Origin: Allacma fusca
Lineage: Eukaryota; Arthropoda; Collembola; Symphypleona; Sminthuridae
Length of the DNA: 64,000 nt
Direction of reading: 5' to 3'
NCBI GenBank assembly: GCA_947179485.1
Contig: OX359246.1
Span: 43,875,632 to 43,939,631, forward strand
A program made the position numbers and the translations under genes. Numbering within the stretch: position 1 is the first letter of the stretch; each line of letters starts with the position of its first letter. A model generated the notes under the pieces. It saw nothing but the letters and a program-made list of their open reading frames with translations, was not told the origin of the DNA and did not search any database. This document shows positions 12,504 through 26,100 of the stretch, piece by piece.

Positions 12504-15500
12504 ACCTCGGAGCGAAATGGTCATCAAAGTAATTTTTTTTTGCTCATGTGTATTATTCTGACGCTCTTCTTCTCCCTTGCTCACTCACTTATTAGCAGAT
12601 GTGAAAAAAAAAATTGGGCCCCGAGAATCCAGTACTTGTACTAAATTACATACATAATATGTACATATGTAGGTAGCTCCAAAAATCAGATATTCAGTTT
12701 CATGCATAAATTCCCAACCCGCGAGATCCGAAATGAATTCCAACTGGTATAGCGTGGATTTTACACATTGTTTCTCATTACTTTCTAACTCCCATTCTCA
12801 ATCTCTCTCAACCTCTCAAGTTTATCTTAGAATCTGCGCCGTTGTTTCCTTTTCGGGCTCCTCTGGCTCTGGTCCTCACCAAAAAATAACAACTTCCTTC
12901 CCTATGGGAGAAGTTCTGGGGAGGGAATTTTTTACAATGAGTTCCCTTCTAATGTAACTTTCCATAGTTCTCTCCTTGAAAGTTAGCCTACCCCTATGTG
13001 TATCATTAATTATGTCTACAGCTAATTATAGATAGATACACTTGAAATTTAAAAACATTTTTGGTACTTATGTAGATATTGACTAATTCAGAATACTGTA
13101 TTCCCTTGGCGTTCCCTTCCTCAATATTCTCCAGATCCAGGAATAGTAAGAGGAAGGTTCACTGGTCTACGTGATTATTGTAATGACTGTATAGTGCTGT
13201 TATACAGATATAGGGAATTTAACCAGGCGTAGATATCTGGTAAGTTAGAATACTACATTTCCTCCGGAGTCAGGATTTCATCATAGAAGCCTCAATTCCC
13301 TTCTTTTCCAAGGGTGCTCTGGCGTATGTATGTATATAGTGTAGACACAAATGTACTCAGAATTAAGACAAACTATCAATAATAATTTTAAGGGAAAGAA
13401 ACTCTGTCCTTACGTTCAGCCACCCTCAGCCTGACAATGTCTGTAACAGTTTAGCTAATGTCCGCCGTACAGTAGATACAGTAAAGCTAATAATTGTGTT
13501 TGTTATGACAAGAAGGGATCTTCACACGCCCGAACTGACTCTCTGCTCATAGTCAGTTAAATCCTTGCATTAGCCAGACACACACATCTTTGTAACATAT
13601 AGGCTCATCTTTGTCCCGTCCGAATGATATACAGGGACTGAACACATAATTACATCTTCACGCTTTCCCCCTTCTACATATGTTCCTTGTATCTATATCT
13701 GGAGATTCCTTGACTTGGGTTATAGGCGCTCCAGGGCTTGTTTTGTTATAACATTTTGTACATATTTGCTATTGTGTCATCTGCTCACAATCTGGAATTG
13801 ACTGTACTTTATACAAGAGTCCCAAGGCATTGTCAACAAGCGTTATGCGCATGGAACAATTAATACTGAAAGTGATATAGAAATGGAGCGGGTAAAAAAT
13901 TGAGGTAATTTATTTTTCATGTTTTTTTAAAAAGGCTACATTGGATATATGTAATTATGTAATTATGTTGTTGCCTAGAATCCTATTTTGAGCCAACCGT
14001 ATAGGAACAGCAAATAGTTTCTACCTTTTTAAAGGTAGATACGCCTAATAGAAAAATAGTACAGGAAATTCTCTTTAAATAATAGCAGGGGAAAAAAATT
14101 CATGTGCTGTTGTTGGAAAACAAATTTACTTGCAGCAAGAACGTGCACAGGTATGAATGCCCCAAAGGAAGAAATACTGTTGAAAGTGCATTTCTTCAAG
14201 GGAGGATGCACTGTATAATTAAATTTACTATCCGTGTGTTATATATGTATATGTAGTTATGTTATGTTATGTTCACTTCCCTTTTTGTATCCACACATTC
14301 GATCCTCCGCTCTCACTCTCTCACTCTCTCTCTTTCATGGATAATGTCATCGTGGAAAGATTAGCAGTTGGATGATGGGGAAAAGTCCTTCCTTACTTAT
14401 TACATCAACGACGAGGCACAATAACCACGTCGGAAAATAAACATGGTCGGGAAATGTTACAAGTGTTGGTACTTTGTCTCTCAGTGGAACAAACGCCTGG
14501 GTCTGTTACCCCCACATCTGCATGTATGTACATACTTCCACAGGAGCATGCAAATACAAATCCTAGAGCAGGTAAATAGCCCCAAACCCTATATAGTGTC
14601 TGCAATGTTTAAATGTCCTGAAAAACAGGCCCAATCACACCCAGGATGCTTACCCTATTGAATGGGGAAATTTGTGGGAATTTGAAGGATGGTTCAATGA
14701 GCTACTAGAACAGAAGGTTTCTTTCAAAAGAAATTTCAAAGCAGAGAAATAATAATTATTACAAAAGTGGTCACTATTATTTATTCCCCCCTCTCTCTCT
14801 CTCTCTCTCCCCTCAACAAAAAACATCATTAGAATGAAGTAATGGATCTACCTGGGAAATTAGTAAAATTGCCTGGAAATTGTTCACTCTCATAAGGACG
14901 GACTGAATGTCGGTCTGATCAGAGTAAATGTATTTTATCTACAGGTACATACGTACACACAATGTATATCTATGTACATCTACTTTGAGCACGGAAGAGC
15001 ATTTTTTCCCAGCCAAATGTCCAAAGAGGAAAAGAGAGGGCAGGAGATAGGGATTCTTTTATAGTGTATTAAATTGAATCAATTTCCAATTTTCTTTATT
15101 CATCAATTTCCAACCTCTCCGGAGGTTTCCTCGAGGGTCCTTTTGTGTGTGTGTGTATCTTACAGTGGAGCTCGACTCACCTGTATTTGTGCATGGTCTA
15201 AGAGTTCCCTCCTTGTAGAAATTATTCGTATAAAGAATATCTACACATATATTTTATATATAGACAGTCCTATAGAATTTCCGGAACTGTGAAGCTCCAA
15301 TACACTCAATTTTTTTTTACCTCAAACAGCAGTAGTAGCATGTAGATCCATCAGTATGGTTTTGATAAATAAAGGAAATATGAAAACTTATTTTATCAAT
15401 TGGGAATTCTTTTTATCACTTTCCATTAAATACCTTTTCCCTTTCATGTCCCTATACATATCTGGCATTGAGTTTGATGGAAAAATCTTGTGATAAGGGA

Positions 15501-16036
15501 AAGAGCTCATTCCTAGTATTTATTTAGCAATTCTTACGAAAATGAATAAAGTTTGGACTGTTTTGTTCTACAAAGATACGACTCTCCGCACGTGCTAAAG
15601 GTAAATAGGGCAAACTATATAGAGGCCCATAGCTGTGAAAAGTGTACATAGTATTTAGTGTACAATTTCAAAGGACTGGGGCTTATGGTGACCGAAACGT
15701 AACGGAAACCAGGAGAAGTAGAACTTGACATTTACGATTTGAGACTGGGCTTGTGAGTGAGTGTGTGTGTGTGTGTCTATGATTAACCTAGATATCAATA
15801 GGAAACGTCCAAGATTCTTTCCATAAGGTTTCATATATACAAATCCAGAGGACTACTATAGCCTTATAGTGTGGAACCAGGTTCTACAGATGTTGTACCA
15901 ATAGCGATGCTTCCTATGAAAAATGCTTCGTGTATATGTATAAGATACAGAGGAAAACATAGATTTTCTTAAGATTGTGTTTCAGATTTTTTTTTCTCTA
16001 CTTATTTCTCAAAAGTAACTTATTTTCTCTGTTTTC

Positions 16037-16080
16037 TGTGTGTGTGTGTGTGTGTGTGTGTGAGTGTGTGTGTGTGTGTG
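16037..16080. repeat. (TG)n microsatellite
   Basis: TG repeat of about 44 bases with a single GA interruption near 16062. Confidence 0.9.
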
Positions 16081-17740
16081 GCCCTACTTACACTATACAC
16101 CCGTAATTGAGTATACAGGATGCAAATGTTATTTGTGGAGAAGGGCTAAAAGAAATACAGAGCTTTGTGCTCCGACAAGGACAAGATTGAATGGACCTTT
16201 AAACTTGTTCTTTAACATTTTCCAGATGATGATGACGCCTTTCATTTTATACGTATTTTTCCCCTCATTCCTCCCAAATGTTTGAAAGTAGCACTGAGAA
16301 TTTATTTCCCATTTCGTACCGACTGACATTACATTTTTGTAATGGAGACTACTTCTCCTTCCTCTGGCCATTATAGAGCGAGACTGGGTGCAATATAATG
16401 TACTTGCATCGGAATTTTTTTTTCTTCTACAAGGGATAGATCTCTGCTCCGAGGAAAACGAACATTATTGTACGCAGATATAAGTATCTATAGAGATGCA
16501 CTTGGGATTTTTTTTTTGGCTTGAGAAGTCATATTTCCTGCAGAGAATTTCAAAGGGAATTTTCTGACTTTTATTTATTACCTTGGACTCTCCACTAGTA
16601 CTGTACTGTACTGTACTGTGTAGTGTGTAGTAGTTACTACACCATACCCTCCGTCAATCTTGGACGATCCAGGGAATGTTAAAGACTCTGAGAGCGATTC
16701 GATATTGAAGGGATCTAAAATGACTGGTGTTTCCATGAGAAGAATGGATTTTGTTAAAATAAAATGCAGATAACTACTGATTGCAATTCCTAGATATCCT
16801 TGATACTGTTCCTCATGCCCCTCTTGGTTTTATATTTATGGGAATAATTTTTTTACCGCTCTGTTTACATTATACTTCCCAAAGGCGAGGCCCCCACATA
16901 TGTAGTTATACGGATGTAACTACTACACATGTGTTGTGCAAGGATAGGAGCGCTTGGGGTAGACACTCGTTCCGATGTATTTGCTTTGTCATTTTTATTG
17001 CTGCACCATTGCTCTCTTACACAATTCCGAGAGTAAGACAAGTTGTTTTTTCTTTCTTTTTTTTTTTACTCTCTGTGGTGAAAATAGCCAGCCGCTCCAA
17101 TAAATTCCTCCAAGAAAATAGCTACACGGTTTATGTCCATGAAATGCTAAATACTTGATAGGATTTAATGGAGGGGACCAAAGTATAGGGATTTGAGGAT
17201 GGCGCCGGGGTGAAAATTGAGACATTTCCTTTTTTCGTAGAGCTTCTCGGATTTTTTTTTTTTTCACAACATTTTTTTTTGTATCATGCCTCTTCCAAAC
17301 TACTTTCGGACACTGGGAAGATTTGCAATTTTATTTGCTTTTCCCATCATGAGGGCTCATTGGATCCGATAAAGACCTTGCTTCTAATGGTCCTATTCCC
17401 GCCCGGTATTTACCAAGTGTGGCTACTTTGGTCGAGAGGACATTTCTCGCGGAATAAATGACGAGGGACAGTTTACACGGGGGAAATTATTTTCCCAATT
17501 CCGAATGTGTTATGGACGACTCCCCATAAATAATAAAAATGGTCCTTCGAGCCAAATATTCTGATTTTATTGGCTCGGGTACAGGCAACGACGCTGTCCA
17601 GCACTGGAAACAAATTAGTACTCACAAATCATTTATATTTATTAAATCACAAACCGCTAGGAGCACACCACTAATTTCCAGATTTACACTAAAATAATTA
17701 CGGGAAATACAAATGTTTAAATAATGTTCCGGAAATATTG

Positions 17741-17748
17741 ATCCCAGA
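17741..17748 (+). repeat. Target-site duplication, left copy
   Basis: The 8-mer ATCCCAGA directly abuts the left end of the transposon and recurs exactly at 19311-19318 next to the right end. A duplication of 8 bp is characteristic of hAT transposases. Confidence 0.9.
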
Positions 17749-17756
17749 CATAGCTG

Positions 17757-17783
17757 TTCTAGTCTAGTCGGACTAGACTAGAA
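17757..17783. repeat. Subterminal palindrome of the hAT element
   Basis: Two 13-nt arms (TTCTAGTCTAGTC and its reverse complement) are separated by a single G, just inside the left terminal repeat. Related GACTAG words recur through both ends of the element. Confidence 0.85.
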
Positions 17784-18467
17784 ATGACTAGATTTGACTA
17801 GACTTTTGACATTATTTTTCGAAAATGATTAGACTAGACTGGACTAGAAAGATACGTGAGAATTTAGACTATGAGTAGACTAGACTTGAACTGCTAAAAA
17901 TTCCTTGGAATAGACTTGGACTTGAATGTAAAAAATAATTAATTCTATTCAAGTCCTCCTTTTAAAACCTTGAGTAAACCCATTTCCCGAATACTAAACC
18001 CTGCGACTCCAACACAACGTTCATGTATCTCGCTCAAATCAATCACATGCCAGGAAAACATACGTCTGTAGTAATTAATGTACAAGGATCGTTTGGGGCA
18101 CTTTGAGATGCCATTTTCACCATTCTTATTATTTCTAATGTTCGACCGTTTCGTATCTCATAATTATGCAACAATCAAATTTGCATTGATTGATTCATCT
18201 TATCACTAGGATAACCAATAAAACAAAATCTAGTTTTTGTGTTAAAATGAGTTCCCAAAAACCAGAACGAAAATCTGCGTATACTTATTTCACTTGCAAT
18301 TAGAGTAAAACCACCGTCGAGAAAAATGCCGAAACTGTGCCCAAAATTGATAAACCAGCGATAATAATCCAGAACAGGTCACAAATACCTCTCAGAAACA
18401 CATGACACAACTAGTGATAACAGAAAACAACGCGTTATTGCCAGTACATCAAACGATCCTCCTTTAA

Positions 18468-18840
18468 TCGACTGAATTAGCCGTTCCATCAAACATTAGC
18501 GAATCTTCATCAGGAATGCTTGCTCATATGGCTTCAAAGAGCAAGCGTGCAGATGATGGAAATACTATAAAGAAATTGAAACCTAGTCTTGTAAATGGTA
18601 AAAGCGACAACAGCAGTGCTGACGAAGTTTACAATTCAGAAAATCCCTTAGAAATGTACTAAAAAATAATTGTAAAATTCGGCTATAAAATTGCATGCAG
18701 GAGTAAAGATATTTTTACATTTGTTGGACATAAATTCGATTAGAATAATCAAAATTGAATTGCTGCACTGTGCTTCTTGTGTAACGTGTATAGTAGCAGC
18801 GCTGCAGGAGGTTCTTCTAATCTGGTTCGTTATTTTAAGG
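18468..18840 (+). pseudogene. Broken hAT transposase N-terminus with BED zinc finger
   Basis: One frame stays open from 18468 to a TAA at 18660. It encodes a polar segment with the words SESSSGMLAHM and SKSKRADD. The same frame continues past this stop and a TGA near 18755 into CFLCN (18771-18785) and GGSSNLVRYFK (about 18807-18839). The spacing Cys-x2-Cys followed by SNL-x-R-x2 resembles a BED finger, where the usual pattern continues with His-x3-5-His. The first His position is Tyr here, so the finger is damaged. One stop sits where BED domains often have Trp, consistent with a TGG to TGA change. The fragment probably derives from the transposase of the surrounding element; a domesticated BED protein is excluded by the stops. 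Confidence 0.65.
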
Positions 18841-19310
18841 TAATTAATCTAAAAAGTAAAATGTGTTTGTCCAATGTGAACTAACATGGCCTTAACCTCG
18901 GTCTTAAATTTCGGGATTTACCAAAATTTCTTCAAGGAACTACAAATCATTGGACATTTGGAACCTAAGAATTGCTTGGAAATAATAAATTAGTGTGTAA
19001 AGACCCCCTTGTAACTACTTTTGTGTATTATACATTTGGCATACATTTCCAATAGTGTTTCACTCAGTTATACCGATCTAGAAACATCAGTACGTGAATT
19101 TTAAGCAGCCCCTCTAATATCACATATATTGTGGACTAGACTTGAGACTAGACTAGACTTGAATAGTGAGTCACGTAAAACTTTGGACTATGAATAGACT
19201 TGACTAGAACCGCTAAAAGTGATCTTGAATAGAATAGGACTTGAATAGAGTTTTCCTTGTTTTATTAAGACTAGACTAGACTGGACTTGGGGAGCTCGTG
19301 AACAGCTATG

Positions 19311-19318
19311 ATCCCAGA
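19311..19318 (+). repeat. Target-site duplication, right copy
   Basis: ATCCCAGA directly follows the right terminal repeat and is identical to the left copy at 17741-17748. Confidence 0.9.
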
Positions 19319-22300
19319 ACAGGCCCTCTATATGTGAACACCTCAAATAATTTTAATTGTAAATTTCGTACTAGTATTTTTCAAGGATATCTACTTACTC
19401 TTATAGTTTCACTATTCATGCTTATAGCTACTCAGCTAGGGATGGTAACTTCAAAGGTCAATTTTGATCCTTCGAGCCGGATATCAAAGTCTGTATTGGA
19501 ACATACAGTACAAATGAAATTACTCTCATTTCACAGTCCCGGGCTCCTGTATAGTTGCTATTGGTAGTAAATTCATTTAGTTTCCTCTAGCCTCCTTCCC
19601 TCTCCAATTTTCTGCGAAATGTTCAATTTTTCCAAAATGTCGTCTGATTGACTCTGATAGGCGTTTATTCCTCGTAATAGTATCACGTATAGGGATTTAT
19701 AGAGTCGGGAAATCGCTGATGTCGTCCCGTTCCACACACGTCTACTAGTAACCCTGTCAATTTGGTCCTTCGAGCCGTCCTGGAATTAACCAAAGGTGGT
19801 TCAACGAGGTTCACATTATATAGAATGTATATGTCCGGGGTGGTGTGAGCCTATGACCTTAAAAAATGTAGCCTGATTCAGTTATGCGGTGAAGGAGTAG
19901 GAACTTTTGTCCAGGGAAAAAAAGCCATGGTCTGTCTCGGTAAAGAACATGATCTTTGTTGGTTGCAGAGGTTTCCCACACACACACACACACACTTATA
20001 GGAAGTTCTATATACGTGTAACGTCATATCCTGTAAAAGTTTAGGCAATCCGATTGGCACAGGGGCAGACAAAAACTATACAAAAATGGGGGAAAAAACA
20101 AAATGCCTCCAGGGATTTCCTTCCAAGAGACAAGTATTTCATTTTTTCTTTTCCTCCACAATGTAATGTGACGCTGGAAAGACAAACCAAAAAGAAAGCC
20201 TCTTCGAGGATTGTGCAAGTCAGAAGGTGCAATATGGTTCACTTGGCCTAGAGTGCGTACTTGTGGAAAAGTTTCAAAAAAAAAAATCCCCGTTTCCTTA
20301 AAGATTAGAGAATTTTTTTTTAATGCGCAAATTCGACAGACTTCTTCTTCTTCTTGTTGTTCTCAAATAGATAGATGAAAATCTTGCTACAGAATCCTTG
20401 ACTTTTTCCCTTCTGTCTAGTAAGTAAGTTTGCATTGGAGAAAAAAAACGGGCTGGTATCAGCCTCTCAATCCTCTAAGGATACATAAATTTCCTTCCAG
20501 AATTTCAATACCAATTGCCCCTTAATGCATCATGGAATCATGGGCTAAGGCTCGAGGAATACCTCTTGCGAATACAACATTACAAATAGAGCGTATCCAC
20601 GGAGGTGCTGCTATTAAAGCTAAATTTTGAAGGAAAAAAAATCTGAGGATTTTGCGGGACCTTTTTATAATAATTCTAATTTTTATAGATTTCTGCACGA
20701 ATGGATCCCTAGATTCAGTTGATCTTCTTAGCGGATGATGGAAGATGTAAGGCACACTGCTCATATATTCAACTTATTCAAGTCTCTCTTTGTGAAGAGA
20801 AAAAGTCAAAAGAGAGGGAAAGCCAGAGGAGAGGGAGAGAGAGAGAGAGAGAAAAAAAAATCCTCTCGTTAGTAATGCTTTTGAAAGGAAGAGAGGTGTA
20901 AGAGCTGAAGTTGAATTCTAAGATAGCACGTGTGGTATCTCGCTCCATCCGAATGATTCCCTTGAATGGTTTTGAAAAAAGTCGAGGGGAATATCCGAAC
21001 CGTCAGTATCTCTAGCTTGATTACATTTCACTCACTAACTACCGCCCGTTTCTTGATCACGGACTCCGTCTTCCCAACCGCACACGACAACATACATACA
21101 TATGTACATATGTATATCCAGGCATTGCCGGAGCAATCAAGCGGATCCTCGTTGATGACAAATGCACTCCAACGTGTTTTTCTACCTTTCCTCTCTCTAT
21201 ATATATAAAGCTATGTATACCTCAAACCATCTCTCACATCAGTAATGTCCTCAAGGTTACAGACCAAAACCAAAAGAGTGAGAAAGCAAGAGAGAGAGAG
21301 AGAAAAAAAAATAGCTATTCCATATATAGAGAAAAAAACGTGCACCCAAGCAAAAGACATTGACAGATCTTTTAAACTTTCTGTGTAAACAAGGAACCCT
21401 ACAACTTCCCTATCACTTATCCCTGATAGGTTCCAAACAACAAAAAATATCGAGCGACTATCCATATCTACCTCTACAGATATCCGAACATATCTGAACT
21501 CTTCTGTAGATACTCCTGGACCAGGACTGTAATATATGTAGGTACACATAATCACCATGATTTTTACAAGCTGAATTATCCCTTCAGAAAAAAGGCATCG
21601 CACTGGGAAAAAGTGTCACTCAAAAATTGATGTTACCGTTAAATTCTATTTCTCAAATCCTACGAGCAATTTAGGCTTTCAGTAATGCCGAGAGCAAGAG
21701 TAAGGAGGGAAAACTGGATCGGACTGAAATTCAATCTAAAAAGAATTTCCTTGAGTAGATAGATATGGGGCAGGGTGTCCCTTCCTATATCCACAGATAC
21801 TTACATGTATGTCTGGTCCTACATGCATTACATGTTTTAATGGCTCATATATACTAACACTTATACATACGTAAATAGCCCTACATGTTGATATGCACGT
21901 CCCAATAAGACAGTTTAACATGACAGTTGACTCGGTGGATTCTGTACGAAAGCAATTTCCTCCAGTTGCGAACTTACAAGCACAAAAGCATTCTAGTTTG
22001 AAATAAATTCCACCCTGTAAAAAAAAAACATTAAAAAAAACTAGTAACGTTGTACTGTACATTGATACAGACAGAGGTTCCCCTCTCCTTTTGCCAAAGA
22101 TACCCGTAAGTCTTGATTACATTTACCTCGGTGGAGTCACTTTTCCCTCCCGGTAAAGTCCCATTTTGAGTATTTCTCATGTCAAGGTAATGCCGGGGAG
22201 AAGAGAATGAACGACCGGGCTTGCGGAACTCAGCTTTCAGGAGCAGCAAATTTAACTTTGAGTCCAAAATCCGATGTTGTTCTAAAAAGAGGGATAGAGG

Positions 22301-25121
22301 GAGGATTCCTATAGGTATGGATCCTCCGCGTCCACGTCCACATTCTACATAATTTGCGCCTTTTGACAAGGGCCCGACTAGGCTAAATTTAAGACACGTC
22401 AACTTTATAGGGAGCGGATCACGGAAGGGCGGGAGCGAAATTGAGGAGCGAGCTGGGTGTTTAATATTAAAATTGAGGGAATCAAATACCAATCAGAGGA
22501 GTGGAATTAAAACCTTTTAGTCATTTATTAGCAAATTCTCATCCGTTTGGTGCCCATTAGGACCGGCCGGGCACTGCATAGTCATGTATAAATACAAATT
22601 GTAATACTCCTTAAGAATAGATTCCGGGAGCTGTAGAATGTATAGCATAGCGCAGGCACAATGCCGAGAGTTGACTATAGATTCGGAGCAAGCACTTTGA
22701 TGATACGGACTTCCCTTTGGGAATGCACAGTTACTATGCATGAGAGGTAAAAGGGGGCAAACAATACGGCCGTCAATCAACCTGTTTTGTGCTGTTAGAT
22801 TGATTTCACCCGAAAAAGCGAGAAAGCCCTTTGAAATAACAGTCCAGTAAACACCTTCACTTCGGAGTTTCTTTTACCCTTCCCTATATTTGATTATCGG
22901 GACGAACATTTGTACAGCTCCGAGTATACATAAATATACATATATAAGGATAGATATATTGAGGTGATAAACTGTAGATTACAATTCTGACGTCTACACA
23001 GTTCTTCTAAGTACTGTAGAATAATGGGAGATCCTACTCGGCTCCTCTGTGTATGTGTGTGTGTGTGTGTGTGTGCGTTTTGGGAGAGCCTTCTGTAGGG
23101 GAAATCAAAGTTGATATATAAAGTGGAAATAAAAAGCCTCCCCCAACCCCATGCAATGAGAAATGAGGACTGACATAAGAAAATATTTCTGCAATAACAA
23201 GCCTCCTACTCCCGGAGTCGCTTAATACTCCACTAAAAACAGAGTTTTTGGGCCTGTACAAATATTGATAGCTGGAGGTTTTTGGAGTATCCTTTTTTGA
23301 AAGCAGGTATAACCTCCTGGACGGAACAGCCAACCAAGTCTTTTGCTCCACATGTCAAGGAAGTGACTTGACGTTGATTCCAGCTGAATGTAATTTCACC
23401 ATCAAAAAATCAAAATCCATTATGACATAAAAGCATATGTCCTTATTGGTGTGTACATACTTGTGTCTGGTATTCTTTTGGGTAGTTCCTTCTCTGCAAT
23501 CCTGGATAGTCTTATATTTGTAGAGTACACACACATGGAGAAGGCAGGTTTCGGGTTCGGAGTATATACATACAAAGGAAATCTTGAAAGGCTCTCCCGG
23601 GTTTCGTCATTCGAGGAACAACAACAACTTAGGCTGCTATTATGACTCCCGTTTTTATTCTCCCCCCCACAATAGGCTTATTCACTTCGATCTGGGCTCG
23701 AGAGTTTGAAAGGAAACCTGAGGAGACAGTTTTTATTGTGACTGTGGGGACATCATTACTTATTCTTATGCTGTCACAATTGTTTGAATGCGAAATAATA
23801 CAAAAAAAAACTGGGACTTTGTTCTCCGGGATCCCTTTCCTGTGTGGAGTATCTGCACAACGGTATTGTTTTGCCTGTTAAGAGCAAAGGAGTCGTGTCC
23901 CTGGAATAAATGGAAAGTTACACCCTAAAAATTGATATGTTCATCTTAAGATCCCTAAAAACCCTACCTTGTAGCTTTTGTTGCAATTTCTAGTCCTTTC
24001 TCAACTTCATTCAAATTCTATGGGAACAATGTCACCATCCAATTTGAGGGGATCTGGAAGGTCACACGGAACTCACGAAATATTTAAATTAGCAGGATTT
24101 GACTGCATGGGATTACGTAACATTATTTGTACATTAATTATGCATATAGATATATGTACTTAGAATAGAACTTTCAGTTCAAAAAATATCCACATTTCTC
24201 ATCCCACGGCCAATATCTTCCAGCCCCTCCCAAAATATAACAATACCCCAAACCTTCCAAAGCATAATTATCTATTTTTTTCTTATATCCATACGTGCAT
24301 CTAAAATTAAAATATAATTAACCAATCAATCAGCTTCTGTTTTCCTGGAATAGACAATCCCCAGAAACCAGACCTCTCAAAAAAGAATCTCCACATTCCT
24401 CCCTGAATAATGATACAACCCTTGGTTTTTTTCCCCGGTGAATTCACATTCAAAGAACCAAATTTGAGAATAACAATCTCACAATTTATTCTTCGCATTT
24501 GAATTCCCTCAGACCTCACTGAGCTCATCCGTTATAATTATTCGGCCATCATCTACAACACCGCCCTTTTGTAACATTTCAGTCTTTCCCTCTTCCCAGA
24601 AATTCCTCAAATTTTTTTCTCTACCGAGAAATTCTAAACACAACAAAAAAATTCCCATACAATCAATATATCCAACATCAAACACTTTAACAATAAATCA
24701 AAATTCCAAAAGCAAAAGTATTTACATATTTCCCCACAGATTCCTGAAGATCCTGCTGCATGTAAAATTATTATAAGCTTTTTTTACCGCTCCAAAAAAC
24801 ATTCTTCTGTAATTGCAAAAAAAAAAGAACCTCAAAAATTTACACGCAGCTAACGCTCTGTTTCAAAAATCCTGGGAATTTTGTATTTCCTTCAGCAAAG
24901 AATCCCAAAACCGGGAAATGAGATCTGGAATGAAATAAATTTATTATTATTTTAAATTGTACAAAATCCTTGCAGTCAAGAATGATTGACGCTGGGATGG
25001 GCAAAATTTCTTCGCCCCTAATAACACAATAGGAATTTCCTGTGTCACTTCGCCCCTAAAAAATGCAACAATTACAATACTTTTTTGGTGTTTGTTAAAT
25101 AGGAACGCGATTCTTCTGCAG
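19319..25121. other. Non-coding tract upstream of the ERG exons
   Basis: No gene recognised. Because the first ERG exon in the window begins mid-PAS domain with an acceptor site, at least the part next to 25121 is intron of that gene, and the whole tract may be. From about 24170 the texture becomes AT-rich and loses the TACATA repeats. I looked for the upstream PAS exon (the FIIAN and NDGFC-type motifs) here and did not find it. Confidence 0.5.
19979..19996. repeat. (CA)n microsatellite
   Basis: Short CA repeat of about nine units. Confidence 0.8.
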
Positions 25122-25252
25122 TCAGTTGGTCGCACCGATCCGGGATGAGAACGGCGACATCTGTTTGTACATTCTGAACTACGAGGACCTCACGGCAACA
25201 AGTCAGGATGAGCAGAGTCCACAAGAGGCTCCGAACCATCTCATGAGTCGTT
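25122..25252 (+). CDS. ERG (KCNH/Kv11) potassium channel, exon encoding the end of the PAS domain
   Basis: The reading frame gives QLVAPIRDENGDICLYILNY followed by EDLTATSQDE. This matches the last two beta strands of the ERG N-terminal PAS domain (human KCNH2 has VVPVKNEDGAVIMFILNFE at this place). The PAS cap controls slow closing of the channel by contacting the cyclic-nucleotide-binding homology domain. The exon follows a TTCTTCTGCAG acceptor and ends at TCGTT|GTGAGT, leaving one base of a codon (phase 1). A competing acceptor four bases downstream (GTCAG) would start the exon at 25126. The rest of the PAS domain is not in this exon and must come from exons upstream. The word ILNYEDLT is closer to ERG than to EAG or ELK subfamilies, which read LxxFKDIT or similar. 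Fly orthologue: seizure (sei). Confidence 0.9.
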
Positions 25253-26100
25253 GTGAGTCAACATTTTTGTTCACCTTGTTCTAAAAATCTGGATTTGTTG
25301 GGTTGCGTCCTCCTGCGTCTCCCTCCATTCTTTTGTTATTATTTAATGCGAAAACCATTTATTTTGAAAAGTTACCCAAAGACGTAATTATTACTGAGTT
25401 TTATTTACCTACGATTTAATTATATTTATTAGTTATTATCCCAGTAAGTATTTTTGAATTAATTAATTTGTAGTAACTCAACGTATATTATTAAGCTTCG
25501 GAACTAGTTTTATTTTGCATGACTGCCTATTTTTTAAAAAAATGACTGCCTGTCGTAAATTCTTCGTAGATTTATAAACTCTGATTTTTATTCGTTAATT
25601 GAAATAATTTGTGAGGCTCTATTTTTTTAATTTTTTTTTTCAGGTAATGCTTTTTATGGGTTTGACGGTGTGTCGTTTGAGTTGAACTGAAATGTAGTTG
25701 AAATTGATCTAATCGGAGATGGGAGTAATTATATGAGTGTTTATTATGTAAACTTTAGTTAGAAAATGTGAAAAGTATGTAAAACAAAAAAAGTGTTGGG
25801 TTATTAATGCAATTTTTAGAGGTTTTGAAGATGATTTTTAAAAAAGTGAAGGGATTGAGTGGGGAAACTTTCGGGTTGGAGAAATTACAAGAGCTATTTC
25901 TTAATTTTGATTTGTTTCGAAGCTGGATTTTTAAATTTTGTAATTTTGGAGAATGTGGTTTGGTTTTGGGGTTGAAGGGATATTTGAATTTGTTTTTGAT
26001 GGGATTTGTATGGATGAGGTGTGTATTTTATTGGGGTTGATTTAGTTTGGATTCATTGTTATGGTTTTTTTAAAATTGTTGAATGTCAAATGTGTGATAG
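25253..26100 (+). other. Intron of the ERG gene
   Basis: Begins GTGAGT and ends GTGATAG. It is T-rich on the + strand. Open frames inside (about 25807-26040) are rich in Phe, Leu and Gly because of the TTT/TTG/GGG composition and are not considered coding. Confidence 0.8.

Larger units (their letters stand above)
8701..17740. other. Non-coding, microsatellite-rich tract
   Basis: No supportable gene. The stretch holds long CT/GA and GT/CA runs (listed separately), many TACATATG-type words and poly-T tracts. Frames longer than 60 codons here are low-complexity or lack splice context. Confidence 0.6.
17749..19310 (+). mobile_element. Decayed hAT-type DNA transposon, 1562 bp
   Basis: The element starts CATAGCTGTTC and ends with the exact reverse complement GAACAGCTATG, an 11-bp terminal inverted repeat flanked by perfect 8-bp duplications. 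Both subterminal regions (about 17757-17930 and 19130-19285) carry many copies of GACTAGACTAG/CTAGTCTAGTC words; such subterminal repeats serve as transposase binding sites in hAT elements. Inside is a reading frame resembling the N-terminal part of a hAT transposase with a BED zinc finger, interrupted by stop codons. No DDE catalytic domain or hAT dimerisation domain fits in the remaining sequence, so the copy cannot move by itself. It is most likely an internally deleted, non-autonomous or dead copy. The perfect duplications argue against a very old insertion. Confidence 0.88.

Noticed and set aside
22031-22492. Minus-strand open frame of 153 codons
   Set aside because: Composition is that of random sequence, no splice or domain signal, and no recognisable family.
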